Shown: positions 1 through 8,865, numbered from the stretch's first letter. The stretch is 64,000 nt of DNA from Lachnospiraceae bacterium YSD2013 (GCA_900100895.1 FMTX01000006.1:280324-344323); one strand, 5' to 3'. Notes: generated from the sequence alone by a model not told the origin. Numbers and translations: made by a program.

Positions 1-71
1 TCCTGCTGATGTTTCGTAAGAAGTTCACCGTAAAAATCATACAGTAAACCGCGTTCGATAATTCTTTCCAT
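1..71 (-). CDS. ylxM: YlxM-type DNA-binding protein, N-terminal fragment (runs off the window)
   Basis: The reverse strand opens with ATG at 71 and reads MERIIERGLLYDFYGELLTK before leaving the window. This matches the start of YlxM (UPF0122), a small helix-turn-helix protein normally encoded just upstream of ffh in the signal recognition particle operon. An AGGTG ribosome site sits just upstream, and a consensus promoter lies at 98-126. The position agrees with the identification, because rnc-smc-ftsY followed by ylxM-ffh is a common Firmicute order. Only 23 codons are visible, so the call rests on the N-terminal sequence plus context. Confidence 0.8.
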   Translation of the reverse strand, partial: MERIIERGLLYDFYGELLTKHQQ

Positions 72-97
72 AGAACACCTCATTACGCACCTTGCAT

Positions 98-126
98 ATA
101 TTACCCCAAGAAATATACGTTGTCAA
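98..126 (-). promoter_or_regulatory. Sigma-A-type promoter of ylxM
   Basis: On the minus strand a perfect -35 TTGACA (126-121) and a -10 TAATAT (103-98) are separated by exactly 17 bases, 27 bases upstream of the ylxM start codon. It sits between the terminator at 171-194 and ylxM, so the SRP operon starts its own transcript here. A 7-bp inverted repeat (CTTTACA 136-142, TGTAAAG 157-163) lies just upstream and could be an operator. Confidence 0.8.
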
Positions 127-170
127 GTGTTTTTACTTTACAGTTTATGAAAAGTTTGTAAAGAAAGAAT

Positions 171-194
171 AAAACCGAGTTATTCCTCGGTTTT
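171..194 (-). terminator. Rho-independent terminator after the AraC gene, overlapping its stop codon
   Basis: A 9-bp perfect stem (AAAACCGAG 171-179, CTCGGTTTT 186-194) has a 6-base loop that contains the regulator's stop codon. On the minus strand it is followed by TTTTATTCTTT. It closes the rnc-smc-ftsY-ilvA-araC transcript ahead of the ylxM promoter. Confidence 0.85.
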
Positions 195-1013
195 ATCAGC
201 ATCTCCGGCTCCTACGAGACGTGATGAAAGTCTCTTTTTAGCTCTTAGATATGTAGAGTAATCTTTAAATCCCGCTTCAGCGCATGCAGCCGTAACTTTC
301 CAACCTGCATCGGCCAGTCTTCCCACGTGCTGTATTCTTTTTTCAAGAATGTAGCTGTGAACGGTAACGCCGGTGTATTCTTTGAACTTGTGCATGAAAT
401 AATACTTGCTGATATAGAATTTGTTGCAAAGAGCTTCAACAGACAGGTCTTCTTTAATATGATTGTCTATGTAATTGCACACTTCAAGGATTCGCTTATC
501 GTAAGAAACGCGTCCCTCAAAAAGCAAACCGTTGTTGTGAACCGATTCGTTGATGACCAGAAGTGCCTTCATAAGCTCGCACTTACCCTTGAGCTCGCCT
601 GCAAATTCACCGGAAGAAATATACTTAACCGATTGTTCCAAAGCATTCTTAACCTTGGAAAAATCAATATCGGACACGCTCATAACATTGGTGTGAGTTT
701 CTTTCTCCGCGTTGAAGCATTCCATGAAGACGGGTTCTTTAATCAAAAAGGACTGTGACAAATAAAGCACAATCCTTTCGTATTCTACTTCGGGATTGAT
801 TACGGGCTTATGTATCTCATTCTTCTGGACAAGTACGATGTCCTGAGGCTTAAGCTCGTAATTCTTACCCTCGATACTGTACATTACGTCGCCTTTAATA
901 AACACTATAATCTTGTAAAAATCATGATAGTGGAAATCAAAGGTCTTATCGGTTTTATCCTTAATGTGGAATATCTTAAATTCCTTGGTTAAATAACCTT
1001 GTTTTTTGTACAT
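180..1013 (-). CDS. AraC-family transcriptional regulator with cupin-type N-terminal domain
   Basis: This 277-residue protein has an AraC-like sensor cupin at about residues 15-95 (HYHDFYKI, then a PQDIVLV.KNEIH pattern) and a C-terminal AraC DNA-binding domain from about 175. The first helix-turn-helix is well kept (LSVEALCNKFYISKYYFMHK). The second ends unusually: after AEAGFKDYSTYLRAKKR it lacks the normal FKK..G.TP..YR ending and closes with a charged tail. The start codon is 6 bases downstream of the ilvA stop with no clear ribosome site of its own, which suggests translational coupling to ilvA. The effector is unknown. It may regulate ilvA or respond to a related metabolite, but nothing in the sequence proves that. 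Confidence 0.85.
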   Translation of the reverse strand: MYKKQGYLTKEFKIFHIKDKTDKTFDFHYHDFYKIIVFIKGDVMYSIEGKNYELKPQDIVLVQKNEIHKPVINPEVEYERIVLYLSQSFLIKEPVFMECFNAEKETHTNVMSVSDIDFSKVKNALEQSVKYISSGEFAGELKGKCELMKALLVINESVHNNGLLFEGRVSYDKRILEVCNYIDNHIKEDLSVEALCNKFYISKYYFMHKFKEYTGVTVHSYILEKRIQHVGRLADAGWKVTAACAEAGFKDYSTYLRAKKRLSSRLVGAGDADKTEE

Positions 1014-1019
1014 GGCTTA

Positions 1020-2237
1020 TTATATGTTGGTGCGTACGACTCTGGGCTTGTAGCCTTCTTCTTCAAGTTTCTTGATAATGGCTTCTTTGTGCTCGGTTCC
1101 GAAAGCTTCGAGAGTTATACGAAGTTCAACGGCTGCATTTCTGTTAATGGATACAAACTGGTTGTGTTCAAGCTTGATTACGTTACCGTTTTGCTTGGCA
1201 ATTACATCGGCAACTTTTGAAAGCTGACCGGGCTTGTCGGGAAGTAAAACGGATACGGTAAAGATTCTGTCTCTTAAAATAAGTCCCTGCGAAACAACGG
1301 ATGACATTGTAATAACGTCCATGTTACCGCCGGAAAGAATACATACAACCTTCTTGTCCTTGACATCAAGCTGTCTTAATGCGGCTACAGAAAGAAGGCC
1401 CGAATTCTCTACTACCATCTTGTGGTTCTCTACCATGTCAAGGAAAGCCACAACAAGGTCTTCGTCGGGAACTGTGATGATGGAATCAAGGTTCTTCTGA
1501 AGATAAGGGAAAAGCTTGGAGCCGGGAGTCTTAACGGCTGTACCGTCTGCGATGGTGTTAACCTTATCAAGGGTAACTACCTTGCCGGCCTCTATGGAAG
1601 CCTTAAGACAAGCTGCGCCTTCAGGCTCCACGCCGATAACTTTAATCTTGGGATTAAGCATCTTGGCAAGGGTGGAAACACCTGTTGCAAGTCCGCCGCC
1701 TCCGATGGGCACTAAAATATAATCAACAAGGGGAAGCTCCTTGACAATCTCCATAGCAATGGAGCCCTGTCCTGTAGCTACGCCGAAATCGTCAAAAGGA
1801 TGAATAAAGGTATAACCCTTCTCATCGGCGAGTTCATATGCCTTCTGGCAAGCCTCGTCGTATACGTCTCCGTAAAGAACAACTTCTGCGCCGTAGCTCT
1901 TGGTACGGTTGACCTTAATTAGGGGTGTTGTGGTAGGCATTACAATAACTGCCTTAACACCGTAACATTTGGCTGCATAAGCAACACCCTGTGCATGGTT
2001 ACCTGCGGAAGCGGTAATAATACCTTTCTTACGCTCATCATCGGAAAGAGTGCTCATCTTGTAGTATGCGCCTCTAACCTTGTACGCGCCGGTAAACTGC
2101 ATGTTTTCAGGCTTAAGATAGACCTTATTGCCGGTCTTAATACTGAAATAGTCGCTGTATACAAGCTTGGTGTCAAGGGTGACTTCTTTGACTTTCTCGG
2201 AAGCCGCCTCAAAGTTCTTAAGTGTCAACTCGTCCAT
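1020..2237 (-). CDS. ilvA: Threonine ammonia-lyase (threonine dehydratase) with ACT domain
   Basis: A PLP-dependent enzyme that deaminates threonine to 2-oxobutanoate, the first step to isoleucine (or to propionate-type catabolism). At 405 residues it is the short form with a single C-terminal ACT domain (about 330-405). The catalytic domain shows the PLP lysine in FTGAYKVRGA (Lys53) and the glycine-rich phosphate loop IGGGGLATG. A GGGAGG ribosome site precedes the ATG. It lies 6 bases after ftsY and 6 bases before the araC gene. No T-box or leader peptide is visible. Whether it acts in biosynthesis or degradation is not settled; the ACT domain suggests amino-acid feedback. Confidence 0.92.
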   Translation of the reverse strand: MDELTLKNFEAASEKVKEVTLDTKLVYSDYFSIKTGNKVYLKPENMQFTGAYKVRGAYYKMSTLSDDERKKGIITASAGNHAQGVAYAAKCYGVKAVIVMPTTTPLIKVNRTKSYGAEVVLYGDVYDEACQKAYELADEKGYTFIHPFDDFGVATGQGSIAMEIVKELPLVDYILVPIGGGGLATGVSTLAKMLNPKIKVIGVEPEGAACLKASIEAGKVVTLDKVNTIADGTAVKTPGSKLFPYLQKNLDSIITVPDEDLVVAFLDMVENHKMVVENSGLLSVAALRQLDVKDKKVVCILSGGNMDVITMSSVVSQGLILRDRIFTVSVLLPDKPGQLSKVADVIAKQNGNVIKLEHNQFVSINRNAAVELRITLEAFGTEHKEAIIKKLEEEGYKPRVVRTNI

Positions 2238-2243
2238 TCTCTG

Positions 2244-3200
2244 TTAATCCTCCCCGGTATCACCGTTATCAAATAAAGCACTTACAAATTCATCTGCATC
2301 AAATTTCTGAAGGTCATCAATACCCTCACCCACACCTATATATTTCACCGGAATGTTTAACTCACTTGCTATCGCGATAGCGATTCCGCCCTTGGCAGTA
2401 CCGTCCATCTTGGTTAATACTATTCCGTTAAGATTGGCTGCTTCATTAAATTCTCTTGCCTGATGGAGAGCGTTCTGACCTGTGGTTGCATCAAGTACTA
2501 CCCAAGTCTCACGCTTCGCGCCCGGATACTCTCTATCCACAACTCTGTTCATCTTGGCAAGTTCGTCCATAAGGTTCTTTTTGTTATGAAGTCGTCCTGC
2601 AGTATCGCATAAAAGCACATCCACGTTTCTGGCTTTAGCTGCCGTACAAGCGTCATACACAACACTCGCAGGATCAGTGCCTTCTCTTGAAGAAACTATA
2701 TCTACACCGGCTCTCTCCGCCCATTTGGTAAGCTGTTCATTGGCGGCGGCTCTGAAGGTATCTGCAGCAGCTACCAAAACTTTCTTGCCGGATTCTTTCA
2801 TACGTCCTGCAAGCTTACCTACGGTTGTAGTCTTGCCTACTCCGTTAACACCTACTACCATGATGACGGTTCTCTCGTCGGTAAAAGAATACGCGTCTTC
2901 CGGCGGAAGCATTTTTTCTTTAATTAAATCAATCAAAAGGTCTCGGCACTCGGCGGGCTCGTGAACGTGGTTCTTCTTAACGGATTCTTTGAGTTCTTCA
3001 ATCAAAGCCTCTGTAGTATTGACGCCTACGTCGCCCATAACAAGCATTTCTTCAAGTTCTTCATAAAACTCTTCATCAATCGACTTAAAGCCTTTGAAAA
3101 TTGAATCCATACCGCTTACAAAACCGCTTCTGGTCTTGGAAAGTCCCGATTTTAACTTGGCAAAAAAGCCTGTTTTTTCTTTTTTCTCCTTATCAGCCAT
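2244..3200 (-). CDS. ftsY: Signal recognition particle receptor FtsY
   Basis: The SRP receptor GTPase docks SRP-ribosome complexes at the membrane. The 318-residue protein is an almost bare NG domain with a short lysine-rich N-terminus in place of a long acidic A domain. G1 is GVNGVGKTTT, G3 is DTAGR and G4 is TKMDGTAKGG. Its ATG overlaps the smc stop by one base (TAATG), so translation is coupled. Its place after rnc and smc is the conserved Firmicute order. The partner Ffh should lie just beyond the left edge, after ylxM. Confidence 0.97.
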   Translation of the reverse strand: MADKEKKEKTGFFAKLKSGLSKTRSGFVSGMDSIFKGFKSIDEEFYEELEEMLVMGDVGVNTTEALIEELKESVKKNHVHEPAECRDLLIDLIKEKMLPPEDAYSFTDERTVIMVVGVNGVGKTTTVGKLAGRMKESGKKVLVAAADTFRAAANEQLTKWAERAGVDIVSSREGTDPASVVYDACTAAKARNVDVLLCDTAGRLHNKKNLMDELAKMNRVVDREYPGAKRETWVVLDATTGQNALHQAREFNEAANLNGIVLTKMDGTAKGGIAIAIASELNIPVKYIGVGEGIDDLQKFDADEFVSALFDNGDTGED

Positions 3201-6200
3201 TAATCATCCAAATCCTTATCAATCAAATTAACACTTACAAGTGCAGATACACCCTTCTCCTGCATGGTAATACCGTAGAGACGGTCGGCCTTCTGCATGG
3301 TACCGCGTCTGTGGGTGATTACGATGAACTGGGTGTGCTTGGTAAGCTTATGGAGGTACTTGGCAAAGCGATCTACGTTGCTTTCGTCAAGCGCCGCCTC
3401 AATTTCGTCCAGGAGACAGAAAGGCGAAGGCTTAAGGTTCTGTATTGCAAAAAGAAGTGCTATTGCCGTAAGTGCCTTCTCTCCACCGGAAAGCTGCATC
3501 ATATTCTGAAGTTTCTTTCCCGGGGGCTGAGCGATGATACGAATGCCTGCCTCGAGAATGTCTTCTTCCTCGATAAGTTCAAGAGTTCCCTTACCGCCTC
3601 CGAAGAGTTCTTTAAATACTTTGTCGAATTCTTCGTTGATGTCTTTGAAGCTTTCGGCGAACTGTTTGCGCATTGCTTCGTCAAGTTCGGTAATGATGCC
3701 CTGCAAGGTTTCCTTGGCCTCTACAAGGTCGTCGTGCTGAGTCTTAAGGAAGGTGTAACGCTCCATTAAGTTTCTGTAGTCTTCGATAGCGTTAACGTTA
3801 ACGTCACCGAGTTTCTTGATGGCATCCTTAACCTTGCTGATTTCTTTCTTCATACCGGTAAGATCAGTCATGGACTCGTCTCTTAAAGAACCGGCATCGG
3901 AAAGAGTAATCTCGTATTCTTCCCACATGTAAGAAATCTGAGTCTCGATTGCTTCTTCGAATTTTTCTTTCTGAGCGTTGAGTCTGTAGATTTCTTTATC
4001 GAGGGCTGAAATACGGTCGGAAATTTCTTCTCTGGTCTTAAAGAAGGATTTCTGCTTCTCGTTAAGGCTGTCGCGCTTGTTGATGTCTTCGGTAAGTTCT
4101 GTCTGTTTCTTATCCTGTGAAGAGTGGCTTTCGACAATAGTCTTCTCAATTTCGGAAATGTTGGATTCCTTGAGAGCCATTTCTTCTTCGCCCTTGGTAA
4201 TCTTATCCTCGAGTTCACGGGCATCGATTACAAAGCGGCTGATTTCGTCCTCGATACGATGTAAGTTCTGGTTAACGAAATCCTGCTTCTGAAGCATCTT
4301 GTTAACTTCAAGATCCCATCTGGTGAGGTCTGTGGAGTATTCGCTTTCTCTCTCTCTTATTAAGTCAAGTTCCGAAGAGTCCTCGGCGATTTTCTTGGTC
4401 AAATCTTTCTCGAGAGTTTCGGAATCGGACAAAGTCTTGATAATTTCTTCTTTGCGAAGGTCGATTTCTTTGAGCTGTTCTTCAATCTCAACGCCTTCGT
4501 TGCGGAGGTTAACGGAACCTAAAATGGCCTCGTTCTTTTTCTCCTTGGCTTTCTCTACATTTAAGAGAGCGGTGTTCTGCTCGATATATTTCTTCTGAAT
4601 GTCGACCTTTAAGGATTCGTTGTCCATGCGAAGCTTGTTACGCTTCTGCTTTAACTCTTCGATTTCCTTCTCTGTGTCGGCAATCTGCTGTTTGTATTCT
4701 TTGATCTTTTTCTCAAGTTCTTCAATCTCACGGCGACGGCTTAAGAGATTGGAGGAGTTCTTGAAGGCACCGCCGGAAATCGCACCGCCGGGTACAAACA
4801 ATTCGCCTTCGAGGGTAACCATTCGAACGCCCTGCTCGAACTTTTTGAATATTGCTATAGCGTTGTCAACGTTATCTACTACTACGATACGGCCGAGCAT
4901 AGCCTTGGCAACGTTAACGTATTTCTTGTCGGTAGATACAAGCTCGTCGGCCATGCCGATTACGCCTTTTTCCTTGAGAACTTCGGGAGTCTTGAACTCC
5001 TGAGGCTTGGCAATACCGGTAAGGGGTAAGAAGGTGGCACGTCCGAAACGGTTCTTCTTAAGGAAGGCAATCATCTTCTTAACGGTGTTTTCATCATCTG
5101 TAACGATGTTCTGAATATTACCGCCGAGAGCTGTCTCAATGGCAGTCTCGTATTTTTCTTCAACCTTAATAATATCGGCTACGACACCAATGATACCCTT
5201 TGTGGTATCTTTCTGTTCCATTACTTTCTTAACACTGCCACCGTAACCTTCGTAGCGCTCGGTAATGTTGGTAAGGGCTTCGAGCTTAGACTTATCCTGA
5301 GTGAATAAAGTCTGGAGTTCTCTTAATTCCTTGTCCTTGTCGGAAAGGGTGGAACGAATACCCTCAACGGTACTCTCGCCCTGCTTAAGAGTCTCGTTCA
5401 TCTCAGCAATTTCTGCATCGATTGCTTCCTGTTCTTCAAGGAATTTCTTGATATCCTCGTCCTGCTTAACCTCATCGGACTTGGCAGCAAGGAGCTTGGA
5501 ATTAAGCTCTGCCTTACGGATATTAATCTGCTCTTTCATCGTGTCGTAACGACCGATTTCGGCCTTGATGGTGGCACGGTGATTAAGCTCATTGATAATT
5601 GTGTTCTTGCCGTCTTCAATCTTGGCGGTTAATTCTTCTATCTGTTTCTGAACATTAGAAAGAAGCTCCTGAGCCTCGTTCTTGCTTTCGACGAGGGAAG
5701 CCATCTGTTCATCGTTAACTTTCTTTTCTTTAAGAACTTCGTCGCGGTTCTTCTCGCGGGACTCGCGGTCACGGTTGATTACAACAAGGCGTTCACGTAA
5801 ATTCTCTTCATTGACCTTGCCTGATTTAATCTGTTCCTTAAGTACAAGGATTTCGCCTTCGAGTTTCTCTCTTAATACGTTGGTGTTGGAGAGGTCTGCT
5901 CTTGCGGTTTCGATCTTGTCATTTAAGATTGCGATTTCTTCTTCTATCTGCTCGTATTCGTTCTTGGTGTTCTCGAAACGGGCATTGGTCTCGTCGTACT
6001 CATCGGCAGCGATACGGGACTTTTCAAGAACGGAATCAAGCTGTTCTTTGAGACGGTTATTCTCAAGAAGGAATACATTAACGTCGAGTGACTTAAGTTC
6101 TTCTTTTTTCTTAAGGTAAATCTTGGCAACTTCAGCCTGCTTCTCAAGAGGGCCTACCTGCTTCTCAAGTTCGGCAAGGATATCCTTAACACGTACAAGG

Positions 6201-6760
6201 TTAGCCTCTTCCGATTCGAGCTTCTTAACTGCGGTTTCCTTGCGATGTTTAAACTTAACGATACCGGCAGCTTCGTCGAAAAGCTCACGACGATCCTCGG
6301 GCTTACCGGAAAGAATCTTGTCAATCTGGCCCTGTCCGATGATGGAATAGCCTTCTTTACCTATACCGGTGTCGTAGAAAAGTTCATTGACGTCTTTAAG
6401 ACGGCAGACTGTACCGTTAATAAGATACTCGCTCTCGCCGGAACGATAGATACGTCTGGCAACGGTTACTTCATCGTAATCGATGGCGAGTTTGTGATCC
6501 GAATTATCAAGTGTGATGGCTACGTATGCGTAGCTCATGGGCATTCGAAGCTCTGTACCCGAGAAAATAACGTCCTGCATAGAGGCGCCGCGGAGCTGCT
6601 TGATACGCTGCTCACCGAGCACCCATCTTACGGCATCGGCAACATTACTCTTACCGGAACCGTTGGGTCCCACAATACCCGTGATACCTTCTTCGAAATT
6701 AAAGAGTATTTTATTGGCAAAGGATTTAAATCCGTGTACTTCGATACTTTTTAAATACAT
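3200..6760 (-). CDS. smc: Chromosome segregation protein SMC
   Basis: This 1186-residue SMC ATPase organises and segregates the chromosome together with ScpA and ScpB, which are not in this window. The N-terminal head has Walker A GPNGSGKSN (about 32-40). Long coiled coils flank a hinge at about residues 510-660, with the usual glycine patch (VPGGAISGGAFK). The C-terminal head carries signature LSGGEKALTAIALLFA and Walker B FCLLDEIEAALDE. Length is normal for the family. The start codon directly abuts the rnc stop, and the stop overlaps ftsY, so rnc-smc-ftsY are read as one unit. Confidence 0.97.
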   Translation of the reverse strand: MYLKSIEVHGFKSFANKILFNFEEGITGIVGPNGSGKSNVADAVRWVLGEQRIKQLRGASMQDVIFSGTELRMPMSYAYVAITLDNSDHKLAIDYDEVTVARRIYRSGESEYLINGTVCRLKDVNELFYDTGIGKEGYSIIGQGQIDKILSGKPEDRRELFDEAAGIVKFKHRKETAVKKLESEEANLVRVKDILAELEKQVGPLEKQAEVAKIYLKKKEELKSLDVNVFLLENNRLKEQLDSVLEKSRIAADEYDETNARFENTKNEYEQIEEEIAILNDKIETARADLSNTNVLREKLEGEILVLKEQIKSGKVNEENLRERLVVINRDRESREKNRDEVLKEKKVNDEQMASLVESKNEAQELLSNVQKQIEELTAKIEDGKNTIINELNHRATIKAEIGRYDTMKEQINIRKAELNSKLLAAKSDEVKQDEDIKKFLEEQEAIDAEIAEMNETLKQGESTVEGIRSTLSDKDKELRELQTLFTQDKSKLEALTNITERYEGYGGSVKKVMEQKDTTKGIIGVVADIIKVEEKYETAIETALGGNIQNIVTDDENTVKKMIAFLKKNRFGRATFLPLTGIAKPQEFKTPEVLKEKGVIGMADELVSTDKKYVNVAKAMLGRIVVVDNVDNAIAIFKKFEQGVRMVTLEGELFVPGGAISGGAFKNSSNLLSRRREIEELEKKIKEYKQQIADTEKEIEELKQKRNKLRMDNESLKVDIQKKYIEQNTALLNVEKAKEKKNEAILGSVNLRNEGVEIEEQLKEIDLRKEEIIKTLSDSETLEKDLTKKIAEDSSELDLIRERESEYSTDLTRWDLEVNKMLQKQDFVNQNLHRIEDEISRFVIDARELEDKITKGEEEMALKESNISEIEKTIVESHSSQDKKQTELTEDINKRDSLNEKQKSFFKTREEISDRISALDKEIYRLNAQKEKFEEAIETQISYMWEEYEITLSDAGSLRDESMTDLTGMKKEISKVKDAIKKLGDVNVNAIEDYRNLMERYTFLKTQHDDLVEAKETLQGIITELDEAMRKQFAESFKDINEEFDKVFKELFGGGKGTLELIEEEDILEAGIRIIAQPPGKKLQNMMQLSGGEKALTAIALLFAIQNLKPSPFCLLDEIEAALDESNVDRFAKYLHKLTKHTQFIVITHRRGTMQKADRLYGITMQEKGVSALVSVNLIDKDLDD

Positions 6761-7471
6761 TTAAACTGTCTTCCAATCGTATTTTTCGACTACGGGAATT
6801 GCAGCCTTAGCTGCTTCCTGTTGAGCTGATTTCTTGGTGTGACCTTCGCCTTCAGCCAAAGGCTTTCCGTCAAGACTTACCTGAACCGTAAATATCTTGG
6901 CATGCTCGGGGCCTGACTCTCTGATAACAGTATAATCAAGAGTGCTGCCCTCACTGAAATGCTGAACTTTCTCCTGCAGAATAGTCTTGCTGTCTACAAA
7001 CAGTTCGTCTTCTTTGAGTTCATAAAGAACATGCCTGTTGACATAGTCACGCGCACGTTCAAGACCACCGTCGAGATAAATAGCGCCTAACACCGCCTCC
7101 GTAACATCCGCAAGGATAGAATCTTTATTACGACCGCCTGCAGCTTCTTCGCCTTTGCCAAAGAAAATGCATTCGCCGAGATTCATACTTCTTGCGCATA
7201 TCGCAAGGGATTGCTCGCACACCATCGAAGCGCGCTTCTTGGAAAGTCCGCCTTCGGGAACATCGGGGAATCTTTCAAAAAGAAATTCGCTCGACAAAAG
7301 TTCCAAAACGGCATCACCGAGAAACTCAAGGCGCTCGTAGTGACCGCGCTTATTGATCTTCATTTCGTTGGTATAAGAGCTGTGTGTGAGAGCTTCAAGG
7401 AGTAAATCCTTGTTATTAAAGGTATAGCCTATTTCACGCTCAATGCTCTCAATCGCTTCCTGTGAGTTCAT
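6761..7471 (-). CDS. rnc: Ribonuclease III
   Basis: A double-strand RNA endonuclease for rRNA and mRNA processing. The 236-residue protein has the RNase III signature ERLEFLGDAVLEL and the second acidic cluster (DVTEAVLGAIYLDGG). It ends in a double-stranded RNA-binding domain (about 160-230, ending KKSAQQEAAKAA). An AAGGT ribosome site precedes the ATG. It sits 48 bases after acpP across a weak hairpin, and zero bases before smc. Confidence 0.96.
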   Translation of the reverse strand: MNSQEAIESIEREIGYTFNNKDLLLEALTHSSYTNEMKINKRGHYERLEFLGDAVLELLSSEFLFERFPDVPEGGLSKKRASMVCEQSLAICARSMNLGECIFFGKGEEAAGGRNKDSILADVTEAVLGAIYLDGGLERARDYVNRHVLYELKEDELFVDSKTILQEKVQHFSEGSTLDYTVIRESGPEHAKIFTVQVSLDGKPLAEGEGHTKKSAQQEAAKAAIPVVEKYDWKTV

Positions 7472-7510
7472 AAGTTACCTTTCGTATATTTGTGAGGGTT
7501 CTCGCAAAAT

Positions 7511-7532
7511 AAAGAAAGCTTACGCTTTCTTT
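7511..7532 (-). terminator. Weak terminator or attenuator hairpin at the end of acpP
   Basis: A 9-bp perfect stem, AAAGAAAGC (7511-7519) and GCTTTCTTT (7524-7532), has a 4-base loop overlapping the acpP stop codon. The minus-strand tail is ATTTTGCG, a poor T-run. It may act as a partial terminator setting the ratio of abundant acpP to rnc, or as a 3' stabiliser. Confidence 0.5.
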
Positions 7533-7753
7533 ACTTTTTTAATCATTTTGATTGCATCTGCCGGAGTAAGAAGTTCATTAACCGCATTTCCGGGAAGTTT
7601 AAGGCTGAACCGTTCTTCTATATTGATGATGATTCTCATTATATCCAAAGAATCGGCACCAAGGTCCTCAATAAGAGTTGTATCTTCATCGATTTCGCGA
7701 GGGTCGACTTTCATAACCTCGGCGATAATCTGTCTCAAAATTTCTTCTTCCAT
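7520..7753 (-). CDS. acpP: Acyl carrier protein
   Basis: This 77-residue acidic four-helix carrier holds growing acyl chains on a phosphopantetheine arm. The attachment motif GADSLD is present (Ser35). It lies 24 bases downstream of plsX, whose product uses acyl-ACP to make acyl phosphate, so the pair supplies phospholipid synthesis. No fab genes are adjacent, so fatty-acid elongation genes must lie elsewhere. Confidence 0.95.
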   Translation of the reverse strand: MEEEILRQIIAEVMKVDPREIDEDTTLIEDLGADSLDIMRIIINIEERFSLKLPGNAVNELLTPADAIKMIKKVKKA

Positions 7754-7777
7754 AAATATCTTCCAACTTCCTGATAA

Positions 7778-8788
7778 TTAATCTGCAGACTTAAGCTTTT
7801 CCGTAAATTTCTCATTAATGCTCTGCTCTTTGAATACAACTGCCTGCAAAACGGAATTCTTAATCTCGATAGCCTTGGAACTTCCGTGAGTCTTAATAAC
7901 AAGTCCGTTAAGTCCGAGAAGCGGTGCTCCGCCGTAATCTTCAAGAGAAAATCCCTTGAGTGTCTTCTTTAAATCCTTCTTAATAAGAAGTGCGCCAATC
8001 TTGGTCTTAAGGCTTGATAACAAGCTCTTCTTAATAACACTTATAAGGGCATCCGCAACGCCTTCGTACATCTTAAGAATAACGTTACCGGTAAATGCCT
8101 CGCATACCACAACGTCGGCATTGCCCTTGGGAATATCGCGTGCTTCGATACTGCCTACGAAATCGATGTCGGGACAGTTCTTAAGTAAAGGATATGTCTC
8201 CTTAACCAAAGCGTTACCCTTTTCTTCCTCGGCACCGATATTAACGATGGCTACGCGGGGATTCTTAACACCCACAACGTTCTCCATATATACGGAACCC
8301 ATCTTGGCGAACTGAACAAGATGGCTTGCGCGTGCATCAACGTTCGCACCGCAGTCTATAAGAAGTGCTACTCCATCAGTCGTAGGAATAAGCGGAGCAA
8401 GCGGGGGTCTCTCAACACCCTTAATACGTCCGACTATAACCTGACCGCCTACCAAAACGGCACCGGTGCTGCCTGCAGATACAAAAGCATCGCATACGCC
8501 GTCACGCGTCATTTCAAGGCCCTTAACTATTGAAGAGTCTTTCTTCTTACGAATGGCAAGAACCGGAGGTTCATTGGGATCGATAATCTCTTCCGCATTT
8601 ATAACTTCAACACGTTCCGAATCATATGTATACTTGGAAAGCTCAGGCTTAACTGCCGCCTCCTGACCTACCAGATATAACTTAATCTTATCGCATTCAT
8701 TAACTGCATCTATGGCGCCTTTAACAATCTCGGAAGGAGCATTGTCGCCGCCCATCGCGTCTACGCAGACCTTTATAAGTTCAGCCAT
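7778..8788 (-). CDS. plsX: Phosphate acyltransferase PlsX
   Basis: It converts acyl-ACP and phosphate to acyl phosphate, the substrate of PlsY in glycerolipid synthesis. The 336-residue protein has the family N-terminus (VCVDAMGGDNAPSE), the SAGSTGAVL block and the GNVILKMYEG block. The ribosome site AAAGGGA precedes the ATG. The gene has its own predicted promoter (8837-8865) overlapping the rpmF terminator, with a 22-bp dyad over the -10 region, so plsX-acpP may be regulated apart from rpmF. Confidence 0.96.
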   Translation of the reverse strand: MAELIKVCVDAMGGDNAPSEIVKGAIDAVNECDKIKLYLVGQEAAVKPELSKYTYDSERVEVINAEEIIDPNEPPVLAIRKKKDSSIVKGLEMTRDGVCDAFVSAGSTGAVLVGGQVIVGRIKGVERPPLAPLIPTTDGVALLIDCGANVDARASHLVQFAKMGSVYMENVVGVKNPRVAIVNIGAEEEKGNALVKETYPLLKNCPDIDFVGSIEARDIPKGNADVVVCEAFTGNVILKMYEGVADALISVIKKSLLSSLKTKIGALLIKKDLKKTLKGFSLEDYGGAPLLGLNGLVIKTHGSSKAIEIKNSVLQAVVFKEQSINEKFTEKLKSAD

Positions 8789-8834
8789 ACGAATTCCCTT
8801 TCATAGTTCTTATGAATATAAAAAATCGCTTCTT

Positions 8835-8856
8835 TTACTATACCTAAGTATCGTAA
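8835..8856. promoter_or_regulatory. 22-bp near-perfect dyad over the plsX promoter (candidate lipid-synthesis operator)
   Basis: The sequence from TTACTATACC to the closing TCGTAA is identical to its reverse complement at 18 of 22 positions. It covers the predicted plsX -10 and most of the spacer, as expected of a repressor operator. The protein is unknown. FapR or FabT-like regulators of lipid genes are obvious candidates by context, but the sequence is not a clean match to either textbook site. Confidence 0.5.
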
Positions 8857-8865
8857 AAAAAGCAA
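8837..8865 (-). promoter_or_regulatory. Predicted plsX promoter
   Basis: On the minus strand TTGCTT (8865-8860) and TATAGT (8842-8837) are 17 bases apart, about 50 bases upstream of the plsX start. The -35 lies in the T-rich tail of the rpmF terminator. The -35 is only a partial match to consensus. Confidence 0.5.

Noticed and set aside
2238..2300. T-box or leader-peptide control of ilvA
   Set aside because: Only 6 bases separate ftsY from ilvA, leaving no room for a leader.
3297..6764. Many plus-strand open frames of 60-220 codons opposite smc, ftsY and rnc
   Set aside because: They mirror the codon pattern of the minus-strand genes, have no ribosome sites and no recognisable protein features. 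They are shadow frames.
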